Below are positions 50,268 through 59,271 of a stretch of DNA of 64,000 nucleotides, one piece after another. The notes under the pieces were generated by a model. The model searched no databases. It worked only from the letters and a program-made list of their open reading frames with translations, and was not told the DNA's origin. The DNA is taken from assembly GCA_002389765.1 (NCBI GenBank), contig DGQM01000025.1, positions 1-64,000 of the forward strand, in the 5' to 3' direction. This stretch comes from Bacteroidetes bacterium UBA4414 (GTDB lineage: Bacteria > Bacteroidota > Bacteroidia > Chitinophagales > Chitinophagaceae). The translations under genes were made by a program, and so were the position numbers. Each line of letters begins with the position of its first letter. Position 1 is the first letter of the stretch.

Positions 50268-51173
50268 ATGAATATTACACAACATACCCTTGCCGATAAT
50301 CTGGAATTGATAGCCAGACAAGTGGTAGAGGGCTTCATTATAGGACTGCACAAAAGCCCGTTTCACGGCTTTTCGGTAGAGTTTGCAGAGCACAGATTGT
50401 ACAATCAAGGCGATGCCCTACGGCACATAGACTGGAAGGTATACGGTAGAACAGACAAGCTGTTTGTAAAAAAGTACGAAGAAGAAACCAACCTGCGCTG
50501 CTGTCTGGTAGTAGATACATCAGCATCTATGCACTTTGCAGCTAAAGATGGTGGGATGCGCAAAATTGACTTTGCCTGCTTGGCAGCCGCGGGATTGATA
50601 CAGCTGCTGAAACGTCAACTGGACGCATCGGCATTGGCATTATTTGACAGTGAATTGAAATATTTGTCTGAATGCCGTAGCTCTCATACACACTACCGCA
50701 TGCTGACGCATGAACTGGAAAAGCAACTAAAGGCTGAGCCAAAACAAACAGCAACTAATGCCGCAAAAGCTCTGCACGATATTGCAGAGCAAATGCATCG
50801 GCGGTCGCTTATCGTTGTATTCAGCGATATGATGGATGATGCTGAACACGCAGATGAACTCTTTGCCGCATTGCAGCACCTGAAGTACAATAAACATGAG
50901 GTGATATTATTTCATGTGATGGAAGGTGGTAGGGAAGTGGCTTTTGATTTTGATAACAGGCCATACGAGTTTGTGGATATGGAAACCGGTGAGCGTTTGA
51001 AGTTGCAACCTAATCAAGTAAAGGATGCATATATAAGTAAGATGGAAGCCTTCCGAAAGGAAATAGAGAATAAGTGCCACCAGTATCATATAGACATGGT
51101 GTCTGTAGATTTGAGCCAGCCTGTAGAACAGGTGTTATATTCCTTTTTATTGAAAAGAAATAAAATGCTGTAA
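50268..51173 (+). CDS. DUF58 / von Willebrand-like protein
   Basis: 301 aa. The DUF58 core EFAEHRLYNQGDALRHIDWK and GRTDKLFVKKYEEETNL is followed by a metal-ion-adhesion-like motif DTSASM (87-92 region). Such proteins usually sit with a MoxR AAA+ ATPase and membrane von Willebrand proteins; none is adjacent here, which is unusual. Function likely in a chaperone-like complex at the membrane. It is divergent from the lipoprotein operon. Confidence 0.88.
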   Translation: MNITQHTLADNLELIARQVVEGFIIGLHKSPFHGFSVEFAEHRLYNQGDALRHIDWKVYGRTDKLFVKKYEEETNLRCCLVVDTSASMHFAAKDGGMRKIDFACLAAAGLIQLLKRQLDASALALFDSELKYLSECRSSHTHYRMLTHELEKQLKAEPKQTATNAAKALHDIAEQMHRRSLIVVFSDMMDDAEHADELFAALQHLKYNKHEVILFHVMEGGREVAFDFDNRPYEFVDMETGERLKLQPNQVKDAYISKMEAFRKEIENKCHQYHIDMVSVDLSQPVEQVLYSFLLKRNKML

Positions 51174-51189
51174 AAATCAATAATTTTGC

Positions 51190-51197
51190 TACCTTTG
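51190..51197 (+). promoter_or_regulatory. -7 box of the yceD-rpmF-plsX operon
   Basis: TACCTTTG followed by CACCCCA. The leader of about 130 nt to the start at 51336 holds a CTCAAA/TTTTGAG hairpin (about 51242-51261) and a 9-bp direct repeat GACAGGGTG (51217-51225 and 51297-51305). Confidence 0.55.
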
Positions 51198-51335
51198 CAC
51201 CCCATTGAAGTTTTTTGACAGGGTGTTGGCACAAGCATTAGCTCAAATAGTTGATTTTGAGTTATTTGTGAATGTTTGAAAAATAATATTTGTACCGACA
51301 GGGTGGTAGTTTCGTAAAAACAGGGCAGAGCGAAG

Positions 51336-51902
51336 ATGAAACATAATCGTGAATATGAGATAGCATGGCAAGGGTTAAAGCTTGGCGTTCATACGTTTCA
51401 GTACGAGCTCAATGATCGTTTTGTAGAAGAAAAGGGCAAGGAAGATGCCGATTTTAAAGATCTGGATGCATTGGTAACATTGCGTTTCGATAAAAAAAAC
51501 AATTTCTTCCTATGTCATTTCGATATAGACGGTAGTATTACGGTAGCTTGCGACAGGTGTGGAGATGATTTTAAGATGAGGCTTTGGGACGAGTTTGATC
51601 TTGTGATAAAACTGACCGGAACTGAAGAAGCGGAAGAAATAGATGAAGATTCAGATGTGGTTTTCATCCCCCGAAGCGAAACTGTATTGGACATCAGTAA
51701 TTGGATATATGAATTCTTATTGCTGAGCGTGCCACTGCAACGTGTACACCCTGAAAAAGCAGACGGTACTACCGAATGCAACCCCGAGGCACTGAAACTG
51801 CTGGATAAGCTGACAGAGCCGGAAGAAAAACCTAAAAATGATATTTGGAAAGGCCTTGAGGCTTTGAAAGATAAAAACAACAATAATCGTAAAACGAAGT
51901 AA
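51336..51902 (+). CDS. yceD: DUF177/YceD-family protein
   Basis: 188 aa. The central motif ITVACDRCGDDF with its CxxC and the acidic stretch TGTEEAEEIDEDSDVVFIP fit the YceD (DUF177) family, linked to 23S rRNA accumulation. It is the first gene of the conserved yceD-rpmF-plsX order, 12 bp upstream of rpmF. The C-terminal tail is Lys/Asn-rich. Confidence 0.9.
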   Translation: MKHNREYEIAWQGLKLGVHTFQYELNDRFVEEKGKEDADFKDLDALVTLRFDKKNNFFLCHFDIDGSITVACDRCGDDFKMRLWDEFDLVIKLTGTEEAEEIDEDSDVVFIPRSETVLDISNWIYEFLLLSVPLQRVHPEKADGTTECNPEALKLLDKLTEPEEKPKNDIWKGLEALKDKNNNNRKTK

Positions 51903-51914
51903 AATTTAAATAAA

Positions 51915-52130
51915 ATGCCAAATCCTAAAAGACGTCACTCTCAGCAACGTAGTGCAAAGCGTCGTACACACTACAAAGCAACAGCTGAAACTTGGAGTGT
52001 AGACTCAGCAACAGGTGAAACTCACTTGCGTCACCGCGCACATTGGGTAGAAGGTAAATTGTTCTATCGTGGTCGCGTTGTGATAGACAAAACACCTGCA
52101 ACAGCAGCTGAAGGCGAACAAAATCAATAA
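51915..52130 (+). CDS. rpmF: 50S ribosomal protein L32 (cysteine-free form)
   Basis: 71 aa. MPNPKRRHSQQRSAKRRTHYK is the L32 N terminus. The zinc-binding cysteines of the usual form are absent; the corresponding region reads TGETHLRHRAHWVEGKLFYRG. This is a zinc-independent L32. A short Ala/Thr/Glu-rich tail follows. It lies between yceD and plsX. Confidence 0.95.
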   Translation: MPNPKRRHSQQRSAKRRTHYKATAETWSVDSATGETHLRHRAHWVEGKLFYRGRVVIDKTPATAAEGEQNQ

Positions 52131-52148
52131 TATAACTCCATTCTTTGA

Positions 52149-53105
52149 ATGAAGATAGGGTTTGATATCATGGGGGGAGATTATGCCCCCGAGGAAGCCA
52201 TAAAAGGCGTACAACTTTACTTTGAGCAAATCTCAGATCCGTCTGTGCATTTGTTGCTGATAGGTGATGCAAAAGCTGCATCGCCTTATCTTGCTATGTT
52301 GGAGCCCTACAAAGAGCGTTATACATTCATTGATACGCCCGATGTGATAGGTATGCACGAGCATCCTACCAAAGCACTGAAAGAAAAACCAAACTCAAGC
52401 ATTGCTGTAGGTTTTGGTTTGCTGCAAATGCAAAAAGCCGATGGCTTTTGTAGTGCAGGTAATACAGGTGCTATGATGGTGGGGGCTATATATAGCGTTA
52501 AAACAATTGACGGTATATTAAGGCCAACTATCGCATCTCCGATTCCGAGATCTGACGGTAAGTTTAATTTGCTGCTGGACGTAGGTATCAATGCAGATTG
52601 TAAACCTGAAAACTTGGTACAGTTTGCAGAGATGGGTTCACTGTATGTGAATAAGGTGTTCGATGTAGAGAATCCGAAGGTAGGTTTGCTGAATCTTGGT
52701 GAAGAAGAAGGTAAAGGTAATTTGCTGGCACAGGCTACATATCCATTGCTAAAAGAACATAAAAGCATCAACTTTCATGGCAACATAGAAGGTCGCGATG
52801 TGTTTATTAATAAAGCAGACGTAATTGTTTGTGAAGGCTTTGTAGGTAATGTAGTACTGAAGACAGCAGAGAGTGTTTATACCATCTTTAAAGAAGAAAG
52901 AAAGGTAGAAGATTCTTTACTGGACAACTACAACTTTGAAATATACGGTGGTACACCGATATTGGGTGTAAACAGCCCTGTTGTAATTGGTCATGGTATA
53001 TCGCATGCACTTGCTTTCAAAAATATGATAGATGTAACACGCAAGATTATAGCATCTGACTTGGTGGGTGCGTTTAAATCGCATTTTGCACCGAGTGTAG
53101 CATAG
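52149..53105 (+). CDS. plsX: Phosphate acyltransferase PlsX
   Basis: 318 aa, usual length. MKIGFDIMGGDYAPEEAIKG at the start and the FCSAGNTGAMMVGA and EGNVVLKTAES-type (VCEGFVGNVVLKTAES) segments are diagnostic. It makes acyl-phosphate from acyl-ACP for phosphatidic acid synthesis. fabH, often the next gene, does not follow; a terminator does. Confidence 0.97.
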   Translation: MKIGFDIMGGDYAPEEAIKGVQLYFEQISDPSVHLLLIGDAKAASPYLAMLEPYKERYTFIDTPDVIGMHEHPTKALKEKPNSSIAVGFGLLQMQKADGFCSAGNTGAMMVGAIYSVKTIDGILRPTIASPIPRSDGKFNLLLDVGINADCKPENLVQFAEMGSLYVNKVFDVENPKVGLLNLGEEEGKGNLLAQATYPLLKEHKSINFHGNIEGRDVFINKADVIVCEGFVGNVVLKTAESVYTIFKEERKVEDSLLDNYNFEIYGGTPILGVNSPVVIGHGISHALAFKNMIDVTRKIIASDLVGAFKSHFAPSVA

Positions 53106-53126
53106 AAAGTTTGTATTATAATATTT

Positions 53127-53155
53127 AATGCCTCGCAATCTGCGGGGCATTTTTA
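53127..53155 (+). terminator. Terminator after plsX
   Basis: AATGCCTCGCA (53127-53137) and TGCGGGGCATT (53141-53151) form an 11-bp stem with one G-U pair, followed by TTTATTTG. Confidence 0.85.
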
Positions 53156-53194
53156 TTTGTTGCCTATTCTTAACTTTAGCATGGCACAGCGGTT

Positions 53195-53851
53195 ATGAAA
53201 AAAATATATTGCCTTAGCGGATTGGGAGCAGACTCCAGGATATTTGCCAACCTGAAAATTGACAATGCTACGCTTGTGCATCTCTCGTGGCCAGAGCATG
53301 ATGAGCACGATGAACTGCCATGTTATGCACAGAAAATGTCGGCATTGATACAGGACGAAAACCCGATACTATTGGGTGTATCGTTTGGAGGTATGCTGGC
53401 GGTAGAGATTGCTAAAATGAGAACGGTACAAAAAGTAATCATTGTATCGAGCGCAAAGACGAGGGAAGAGATACCACACTTTGGCAGATTCATGAAGTTT
53501 CTGGTAATGAAACAGGTAGTGCCTGCATCTTTCTATACATGGCCCAACAGGTTTGTGATGAAACTTTTCGGGGCTGTAACAGATGTTGAGAAAGATATGT
53601 TGCGAGGTGTGTTTACTTCGTCTGACGGTCATTTGGTACGTTGGGCCATGAAGGCAATACAACTATGGCAAAACAAAGCATACCCGCAGCCTATAGTGCA
53701 TATACATGGCGATGCAGATAAGATTATTACACCGGAATATATACACCCGAACTATTGGATAAAAGGAGGCTCGCATATCATGATATATAATCGTGCCGAA
53801 GAAATAAGTGCTATCATCAATAAAGAACTAAGTAATGCCAATCGTCTATAA
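53195..53851 (+). CDS. Alpha/beta hydrolase
   Basis: 218 aa. The nucleophile elbow is GVSFGG (Ser at about 63), the acid candidate is in HGDADKII and the catalytic His in KGGSHIMIYN. The N terminus (MKKIYCLSGLGADSRIF) begins with the first strand and oxyanion region. Substrate unknown. It overlaps ogt by 17 bp in another frame, so the two genes are translationally linked. Confidence 0.85.
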   Translation: MKKIYCLSGLGADSRIFANLKIDNATLVHLSWPEHDEHDELPCYAQKMSALIQDENPILLGVSFGGMLAVEIAKMRTVQKVIIVSSAKTREEIPHFGRFMKFLVMKQVVPASFYTWPNRFVMKLFGAVTDVEKDMLRGVFTSSDGHLVRWAMKAIQLWQNKAYPQPIVHIHGDADKIITPEYIHPNYWIKGGSHIMIYNRAEEISAIINKELSNANRL

Positions 53852-54371
53852 ATACTTTGATACACCGTTAGGCAAAATGATAGGTGCAGCTACAGATAGT
53901 GGCGTGTGCCTGTTTGAATTTGAGTACAGGCGCAGCCTTTCTAAAATACAACAACGCATACAGGATGCCTTGCAGATGGAATATGAAGAAGGTGCGCATC
54001 TGTTGCTAGATCAATTGGAGCAGGAAGCCAAGGAATACTTTGCAGGACAACGAATGAGTTTTGATGTACCATTGAATATGATTGGTACAGACTTTCAGAA
54101 GCGGGTGTGGAATGGCTTATTGGATATACCTTTTGGCGAAACACGTTCTTACAAAAAGCAATCTATTTATCTGGGCGATGTAAAAGCAATACGTGCCGTA
54201 GCTACAGCTAACGGACAAAACGGTATTGCCATTATAGTGCCTTGTCACAGGGTGATTGGTGATAACGGAAGCCTTGTAGGCTATGGTGGAGGATTACCTA
54301 AAAAGAAATGGCTGCTGGAACACGAAGCAAAATACAGTGGCAAAGATTTGCAAATAGGATTGTTTGAATAA
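53835..54371 (+). CDS. ogt: Methylated-DNA-protein cysteine methyltransferase
   Basis: 178 aa. Active-site IIVPCHRVIG with Cys137, the preceding helix FQKRVWNGLLDIPFGETRSY and the following GSLVGYGGGLPKKKWLLEHE are complete. It repairs O6-alkylguanine by suicide transfer to Cys137. No Ada-type regulatory domain is present. Its start lies within the end of the hydrolase gene. Confidence 0.95.
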   Translation: MPIVYKYFDTPLGKMIGAATDSGVCLFEFEYRRSLSKIQQRIQDALQMEYEEGAHLLLDQLEQEAKEYFAGQRMSFDVPLNMIGTDFQKRVWNGLLDIPFGETRSYKKQSIYLGDVKAIRAVATANGQNGIAIIVPCHRVIGDNGSLVGYGGGLPKKKWLLEHEAKYSGKDLQIGLFE

Positions 54372-54434
54372 CAACCGAATGTTAAACCTTTTCACCCCGC
54401 CTGCAAACTGGCAGGCAAATTGTATTAAACTTGC

Positions 54435-55505
54435 ATGATGAATTGTAAACGACTACTCGTAACGGTAATTTGTATTTGTTGGGCGGCAATCTCTTTTTCT
54501 CAAAATAATACAATAGAATTCTATACTGATAAATCCCCGCGCCTACGCGGTATGATGGTGCCGACTTTTCTGGATGAGGCAGGTGTGCGCGAACTGGGGC
54601 GTTGGGGAGCCAATCATATACGCTGGCAGCTTACATGGGGTGGGTTCCCGCACTCTGCAGCAGATAGAGCCAATAAAGAAGAGTTTCGTAATTGGTTGAA
54701 TGATGCACTGGCGCATGTAGATAAGATGCTGCCTGTGTGTCAGGAGCTGGGTATAAAAGTGCTGATAGATCTGCATACGCTGCCTGGTGGACGAATGGAC
54801 GATTATAACCATCGCATGTTTACAGATAAAGCATGGCAGGATGAGTTTATCAATATCTGGAAAGAAATAGCAGCGAAGTATAAGGACAATCCTACGGTGT
54901 GGGGCTACGATATAGCTAACGAACCGCAGGATGGCAGGGTAGAAAACGGTGCACTAAACTGGCCAACACTGGCATCTGTTGTAGCACATGATATACGTGC
55001 CATAGACGCAAACCACCCGATAATTGTGGAGGCACGTGGTGGCGATGTAGGCACACTTGCCCGCTTTCAAACGATAGATGTGCCGGGGCTTGTGTATAGC
55101 TTCCACATGTATGTACCGCATAGCTTCACACACCAAAACATTAGTGGTAAGAAAAAGACATTCCGGTATCCGGGTTATGTGGGATTGAAACGTTGGAATA
55201 AAGATGTAGTACGCAAAGTTTTGGATGAAATAAAAGACTGGCAGGCAAAAAATAACACTCAGATATATGTGGGGGAGTTTAGTGCTATCCGCTGGGCACC
55301 GGGAGATGATGCCTACAACTACCTGAAAGACTGCATCGATATTTTTGAAGAATACAACTGGAGTTGGGCATACCACGCCTTCCGCGAATATCATGGTTGG
55401 AGCGTAGAACATGGCGGTGTGAAAGAAGACGAAACGCCTGCAAAAGAACCTACTTCAAGACAGATGTTGTTTATGGATGCCTTTAAGAAAAATATAAGAC
55501 AGTAG
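54435..55505 (+). CDS. Secreted glycoside hydrolase family 5 enzyme
   Basis: 356 aa. Signal peptide (cleavage near ISFSQ, residue 23) and a TIM barrel with the acid/base Glu163 in DIANEPQ and nucleophile Glu281 in IYVGEFSAIRW; ANHIRW, LIDLHTLPGG and YSFHMYVPH are further GH5 segments. It likely hydrolyses beta-linked glucan or mannan outside the cytoplasm. It is not in a polysaccharide utilisation locus: no SusC/SusD genes are nearby. Confidence 0.9.
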   Translation: MMNCKRLLVTVICICWAAISFSQNNTIEFYTDKSPRLRGMMVPTFLDEAGVRELGRWGANHIRWQLTWGGFPHSAADRANKEEFRNWLNDALAHVDKMLPVCQELGIKVLIDLHTLPGGRMDDYNHRMFTDKAWQDEFINIWKEIAAKYKDNPTVWGYDIANEPQDGRVENGALNWPTLASVVAHDIRAIDANHPIIVEARGGDVGTLARFQTIDVPGLVYSFHMYVPHSFTHQNISGKKKTFRYPGYVGLKRWNKDVVRKVLDEIKDWQAKNNTQIYVGEFSAIRWAPGDDAYNYLKDCIDIFEEYNWSWAYHAFREYHGWSVEHGGVKEDETPAKEPTSRQMLFMDAFKKNIRQ

Positions 55506-55564
55506 GTTGTTTAATGTGTAGTTAAAATTGGGAAATCTTCACCCAAACACATTTCTTTTTTCGC

Positions 55565-55572
55565 TAATTTTG
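55565..55572 (+). promoter_or_regulatory. -7 box of rnpB
   Basis: TAATTTTG placed 6 bp before the mature 5' end of the RNase P RNA. Confidence 0.6.
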
Positions 55573-55577
55573 TAAGT

Positions 55578-55943
55578 AACTACAAGCCGGGTTATCGCTT
55601 CTGTGTATGCAGGGGAGGAAAGTCCGGACAGTATAGAGCAGCGCACCACCTAACGGGTGGGGTCTTGCGAAAGCAGGATACAGATAGTGCCACAGAAAAT
55701 GACCGCCTTTAGCAATAAAGGTAAGGGTGAAAACGTAGGGTAAGAGCCTACGCATTGTGTTGGTAACAATATGATGGGGTAAACCTTGCGCACTGAAATG
55801 CCAAATAGGCGTACGTTTGAGGGCTGCTCGCCCGATGTACGTGGGTTGGCAGCTACAGGTGATGCGTGAGCAGCATCGCAGATAAATGATAACCGTCCCG
55901 GGACCATACGGGATTACAGAATCCGGCTTACAGGTTTGTAGTT
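55578..55943 (+). ncRNA. rnpB: RNase P RNA (bacterial type A)
   Basis: About 366 nt. The P1 helix closes the ends: AACTACAA (55578-55585) with TTGTAGTT (55936-55943). Universal core elements are present: GGGAGGAAAGTCCGGACA-type sequence near 55612-55630, ACAGAAA, GGTAAGGGTGAAAACG, AGATAAATGATAACCGTC near 55880-55898 and ACAGAATCCGGCTTA near the 3' end. It is the catalytic RNA that removes 5' leaders from pre-tRNAs. Confidence 0.95.
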
Positions 55944-55957
55944 GTTTTGGTTAAATG

Positions 55958-56000
55958 CAGAGTGCCGAGTTTTTTCAAAGCCCGACGCTCTGTTTTTTTT
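55958..56000 (+). terminator. Terminator after rnpB
   Basis: CAGAGTG (55958-55964) and CGCTCTG (55986-55992), with one G-U pair, are followed by T8. Confidence 0.75.
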
Positions 56001-56057
56001 ATATATTTCAGGTGCATTAATATCAACTTGTTCTGCATGCAGAGCGGGATAAGATAT

Positions 56058-56065
56058 TATCTTTG
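56058..56065 (+). promoter_or_regulatory. -7 box of valS
   Basis: TATCTTTG followed by CACTCTT, 28 bp upstream of the valS ATG. No clear TTTG at -33. Confidence 0.5.
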
Positions 56066-56093
56066 CACTCTTATTTTTTATTAGAAGCAGTAA

Positions 56094-58727
56094 ATGGAAC
56101 TCAGTAAGAATTTTCAGCATCAGGACGCAGAAAAACATTGGTACGAACATTGGAACAATGCAGGCTATTTTAAATCTAAACCCGACGGACGTGAGGCATA
56201 CACAATAGTTATGCCGCCACCGAATGTAACAGGTGTGTTGCACATGGGTCATGCATTGAACAATACCGTACAGGATGTACTGATACGTCGTGCCAAAATG
56301 CTGGGCTACAATACTACATGGGTACCGGGTACCGACCACGCAAGTATTGCTACTGAAGCAAAGGTTGTGGGTATGCTGCGCGAGCAGGGTATTGATAAAA
56401 ACAAACTGAGCCGCGACGAGTTTTTGAAATATGCGTGGGAGTGGAAAGAAAAGTATGGTGGCATCATCCTGAAGCAGCTCAAAAAACTTGGCTGCTCGCT
56501 GGATTGGGATCGTACTGCTTTTACCATGGACGATAACTACTACGCAGCAGTAATGCGTGTGTTTGTAGAGCTGTACAATAAGGGCTACATCTACCGTGGT
56601 GTAAAGATGATAAACTGGGACCCTAAGGCTAAAACAGCACTTAGCGATGAAGAGGTAATCTTTAAGCAAACCAATTCAAAACTGTATCATGTACGCTACA
56701 AGTTGGATACAGAAGGAGAAGAATATATAACGATAGCAACCGTTCGCCCAGAAACAATACTGGGCGACACGGCGATATGCGTACACCCTGAAGATCCGCG
56801 TTATGCACATCTGAAAGGGAAGTTCGCATTTGTACCGCTTATCAATCGCCGCATACCTATCATATTCGATGACTACATCGATATAGAATTTGGTACAGGT
56901 GCCCTGAAAGTAACACCTGCACACGATTTGAATGACTATAATCTGGGGCAGAAACACAGGCTGCAGGTTGTAGATACATTGAATGAAGATGGTACACTGA
57001 GCGAAGCAGCACAATTGTATATCGGTGAAGACCGTTTTGCAGTGCGCAAGAAGATAGTAGAAGACCTGAAAGCATCCGGCAACTTTGTAAAAGAAGAAGA
57101 GTATAGCAACCAAGTAGGGTATAGTGAGCGTACAGATGTGGTGATAGAACCACGCCTTAGTATGCAGTGGTGGTGCAATATGCAGGAGCTTGCAAAGCCA
57201 GCATTGGAAAACGTATTGAACGACAATATAGAATTCCACCCTGCTAAGTTTAAGAACCTGTATCGCCACTGGATGGAGAACATCAAAGATTGGTGTATAA
57301 GCCGCCAGTTATGGTGGGGACAGCGTATACCTGCATGGTATGATGTTGAGGGCAATATTTACGTAGCAGAAACAGAAGCAGGTGCGTACGAACAATACAA
57401 GGAAAAGAACCCTGCACTTGCTGCAAGTAACCCAACACTGAAGCAAGAGGAAGATGTATTGGATACTTGGTTCAGCAGTTGGTTGTGGCCAATGGAAGTG
57501 TTTGATTGGAATAAGAACCCGAACAACGAAGAACTGAAATATTACTATCCTACCAATACACTTGTTACTGCTCCTGAGATTATTTTCTTCTGGGTAGCCA
57601 GGATGATAATGGCGGGTTATGAATTTTTGGGAGATAAGCCTTTTGATAAAGTTTACTTTACAGGTATTGTGCGCGATAAGCAGGGTAGGAAGATGAGTAA
57701 GTCTTTAGGTAACTCTCCTGACCTACTGCAACTGATAGAAGACAATGGTGCTGATGCGGTACGCTTTAGTGTAATGATATCATCGCCTGCGGGTAATGAT
57801 TTGTTGTTTGATGAATCTCAGTTAGAACAAGGACGCAACTTCTGCAATAAAATGTGGAATGCCCTGAAGCTGATAAAAACATGGGAAAACCGCACAGCAG
57901 ATAATGTCAGTGACGCCGAGGTACGCTTTGCGATAGACTGGATGGAAAACCGTCTGGCACAAGTGGCGCAGGAAGTAGCAGAGTTGATGAAAGACTTCCG
58001 CCTGAGCGAAGGATTGAAAACAATCTATTCGCTTATCTGGAATGATTTCTGTTCATGGTATCTGGAATGGGTGAAGCCCGGTTTCGAGCAGCCAATTTCG
58101 CAGCATGTGTATGAACGTACAATTGCTATCTACGAACAACTGATTCAACTGTTGCATCCGTATATGCCGTTCATTACAGAAGAGATTTACCATCAACTGC
58201 ATAGCAGAAATGAAGGTAATGACCTGATAGTAAAAGAACTGCCTGTATATGATAGCATAGACGCCAATGTGCTGAAGCAAGGTGCTATGTTGCAAGAATT
58301 GATCACGGCCATCCGCGATACGCGTAATAAGAATCAATTGAAGCCTAAGGATACTATCAAACTGTGGGTAGATACACAACACAATGCGTTGTATGAGCTG
58401 ACACAGGATATATTGCGCAAGCAAGTGAATGCTTCTGAGTTAGGTTTTACAAAAGAGCCTAAGCAAGGAAGTATATCTATCGTAGTACAGACAGATAAAC
58501 TGTACATAGAAACAGCTGCTGCCAATGTAAATACAGATGCACAGCGTGAGCAATTAAAGAAAGAGTTGGACTATCTGCAAGGCTTCTTGCTAAGCGTAGA
58601 AAAGAAATTGAGTAATGAACGCTTTGTACAAAATGCTAAAGCAGATGTAGTAGATGCAGAAAAGAAAAAACAAAGCGATGCGTTGGCTAAAATAAAAGCT
58701 ATTGAAGAAAGCCTCAGTTTATTGTAA
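56094..58727 (+). CDS. valS: Valyl-tRNA synthetase
   Basis: 877 aa. HMGH (50-53, the HIGH signature) and KMSKS (533-537) class I signatures, editing domain between them, and a C-terminal coiled-coil arm (about 810-877) typical of ValRS. WNPP-like PPPNVTGVLHMGHALNN is ValRS-specific. It has its own -7 box and is followed 11 bp later by a small secreted protein gene. Confidence 0.98.
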   Translation: MELSKNFQHQDAEKHWYEHWNNAGYFKSKPDGREAYTIVMPPPNVTGVLHMGHALNNTVQDVLIRRAKMLGYNTTWVPGTDHASIATEAKVVGMLREQGIDKNKLSRDEFLKYAWEWKEKYGGIILKQLKKLGCSLDWDRTAFTMDDNYYAAVMRVFVELYNKGYIYRGVKMINWDPKAKTALSDEEVIFKQTNSKLYHVRYKLDTEGEEYITIATVRPETILGDTAICVHPEDPRYAHLKGKFAFVPLINRRIPIIFDDYIDIEFGTGALKVTPAHDLNDYNLGQKHRLQVVDTLNEDGTLSEAAQLYIGEDRFAVRKKIVEDLKASGNFVKEEEYSNQVGYSERTDVVIEPRLSMQWWCNMQELAKPALENVLNDNIEFHPAKFKNLYRHWMENIKDWCISRQLWWGQRIPAWYDVEGNIYVAETEAGAYEQYKEKNPALAASNPTLKQEEDVLDTWFSSWLWPMEVFDWNKNPNNEELKYYYPTNTLVTAPEIIFFWVARMIMAGYEFLGDKPFDKVYFTGIVRDKQGRKMSKSLGNSPDLLQLIEDNGADAVRFSVMISSPAGNDLLFDESQLEQGRNFCNKMWNALKLIKTWENRTADNVSDAEVRFAIDWMENRLAQVAQEVAELMKDFRLSEGLKTIYSLIWNDFCSWYLEWVKPGFEQPISQHVYERTIAIYEQLIQLLHPYMPFITEEIYHQLHSRNEGNDLIVKELPVYDSIDANVLKQGAMLQELITAIRDTRNKNQLKPKDTIKLWVDTQHNALYELTQDILRKQVNASELGFTKEPKQGSISIVVQTDKLYIETAAANVNTDAQREQLKKELDYLQGFLLSVEKKLSNERFVQNAKADVVDAEKKKQSDALAKIKAIEESLSLL

Positions 58728-58738
58728 CTTTAGTAACT

Positions 58739-59215
58739 ATGAAGCTGAAATCGAAACTGATACTTACGGCATTGTGTATGGCTACGGCTTATAGTTTGGT
58801 AGCGCAGTCTCAGAACAAAGATGAGAAAGCGAAGAAGCCTAAGCCGAAACCAATACCCACTTATCTGGGTAGTAGTGAAAAGAGTGGAGGCCCCATTTCA
58901 GAGTCTTTGTTTGATAAACTGGTGTTAGAAGGATTGACATCAAAAGACTCTGCTGGCAAACCGTTTAAGGTAACAGCTTTTGTTATCAACTACGGAGAGC
59001 GCAATTTGTATGAGGACTCTGTGGGCAATATGATGGTGATGACAGATTATCTTGCAGAGTCCTGTAGTGGAGATACGCTTAGTACTTTTTTGAAAGCCAA
59101 TATTACTGAGCGTTCAAAACCGGGTGATACTGTTTACTTCGATCAAATTATGGTAAAAGCTCCTGAAGGGTTTGCGGCATTTGGCAAAAGCATGAAGTTT
59201 GTAATAACGAAATAA
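58739..59215 (+). CDS. Small secreted protein, possibly GldM C-terminal-like
   Basis: 158 aa. Signal peptide (cleavage after YSLVAQ, residue 22), a Lys/Pro linker, then a beta-rich domain (FKVTAFVINYG, DTVYFDQIMVKAPEGF, MKFVITK) loosely like the C-terminal domain of the gliding/T9SS protein GldM. The similarity is by eye and weak. It probably shares the valS transcript. A terminator follows. Confidence 0.5.
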   Translation: MKLKSKLILTALCMATAYSLVAQSQNKDEKAKKPKPKPIPTYLGSSEKSGGPISESLFDKLVLEGLTSKDSAGKPFKVTAFVINYGERNLYEDSVGNMMVMTDYLAESCSGDTLSTFLKANITERSKPGDTVYFDQIMVKAPEGFAAFGKSMKFVITK

Positions 59216-59220
59216 AATTG

Positions 59221-59250
59221 AAAAGGCGGTTATTAGTAACCGCCTTTTTT
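59221..59250 (+). terminator. Terminator after the secreted protein gene
   Basis: GGCGGTTA (59225-59232) and TAACCGCC (59237-59244) with A4 and T6 flanks. It can also serve the convergent arginase gene. Confidence 0.9.
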
Positions 59251-59271
59251 TATAAATAGTATCAGATATAC

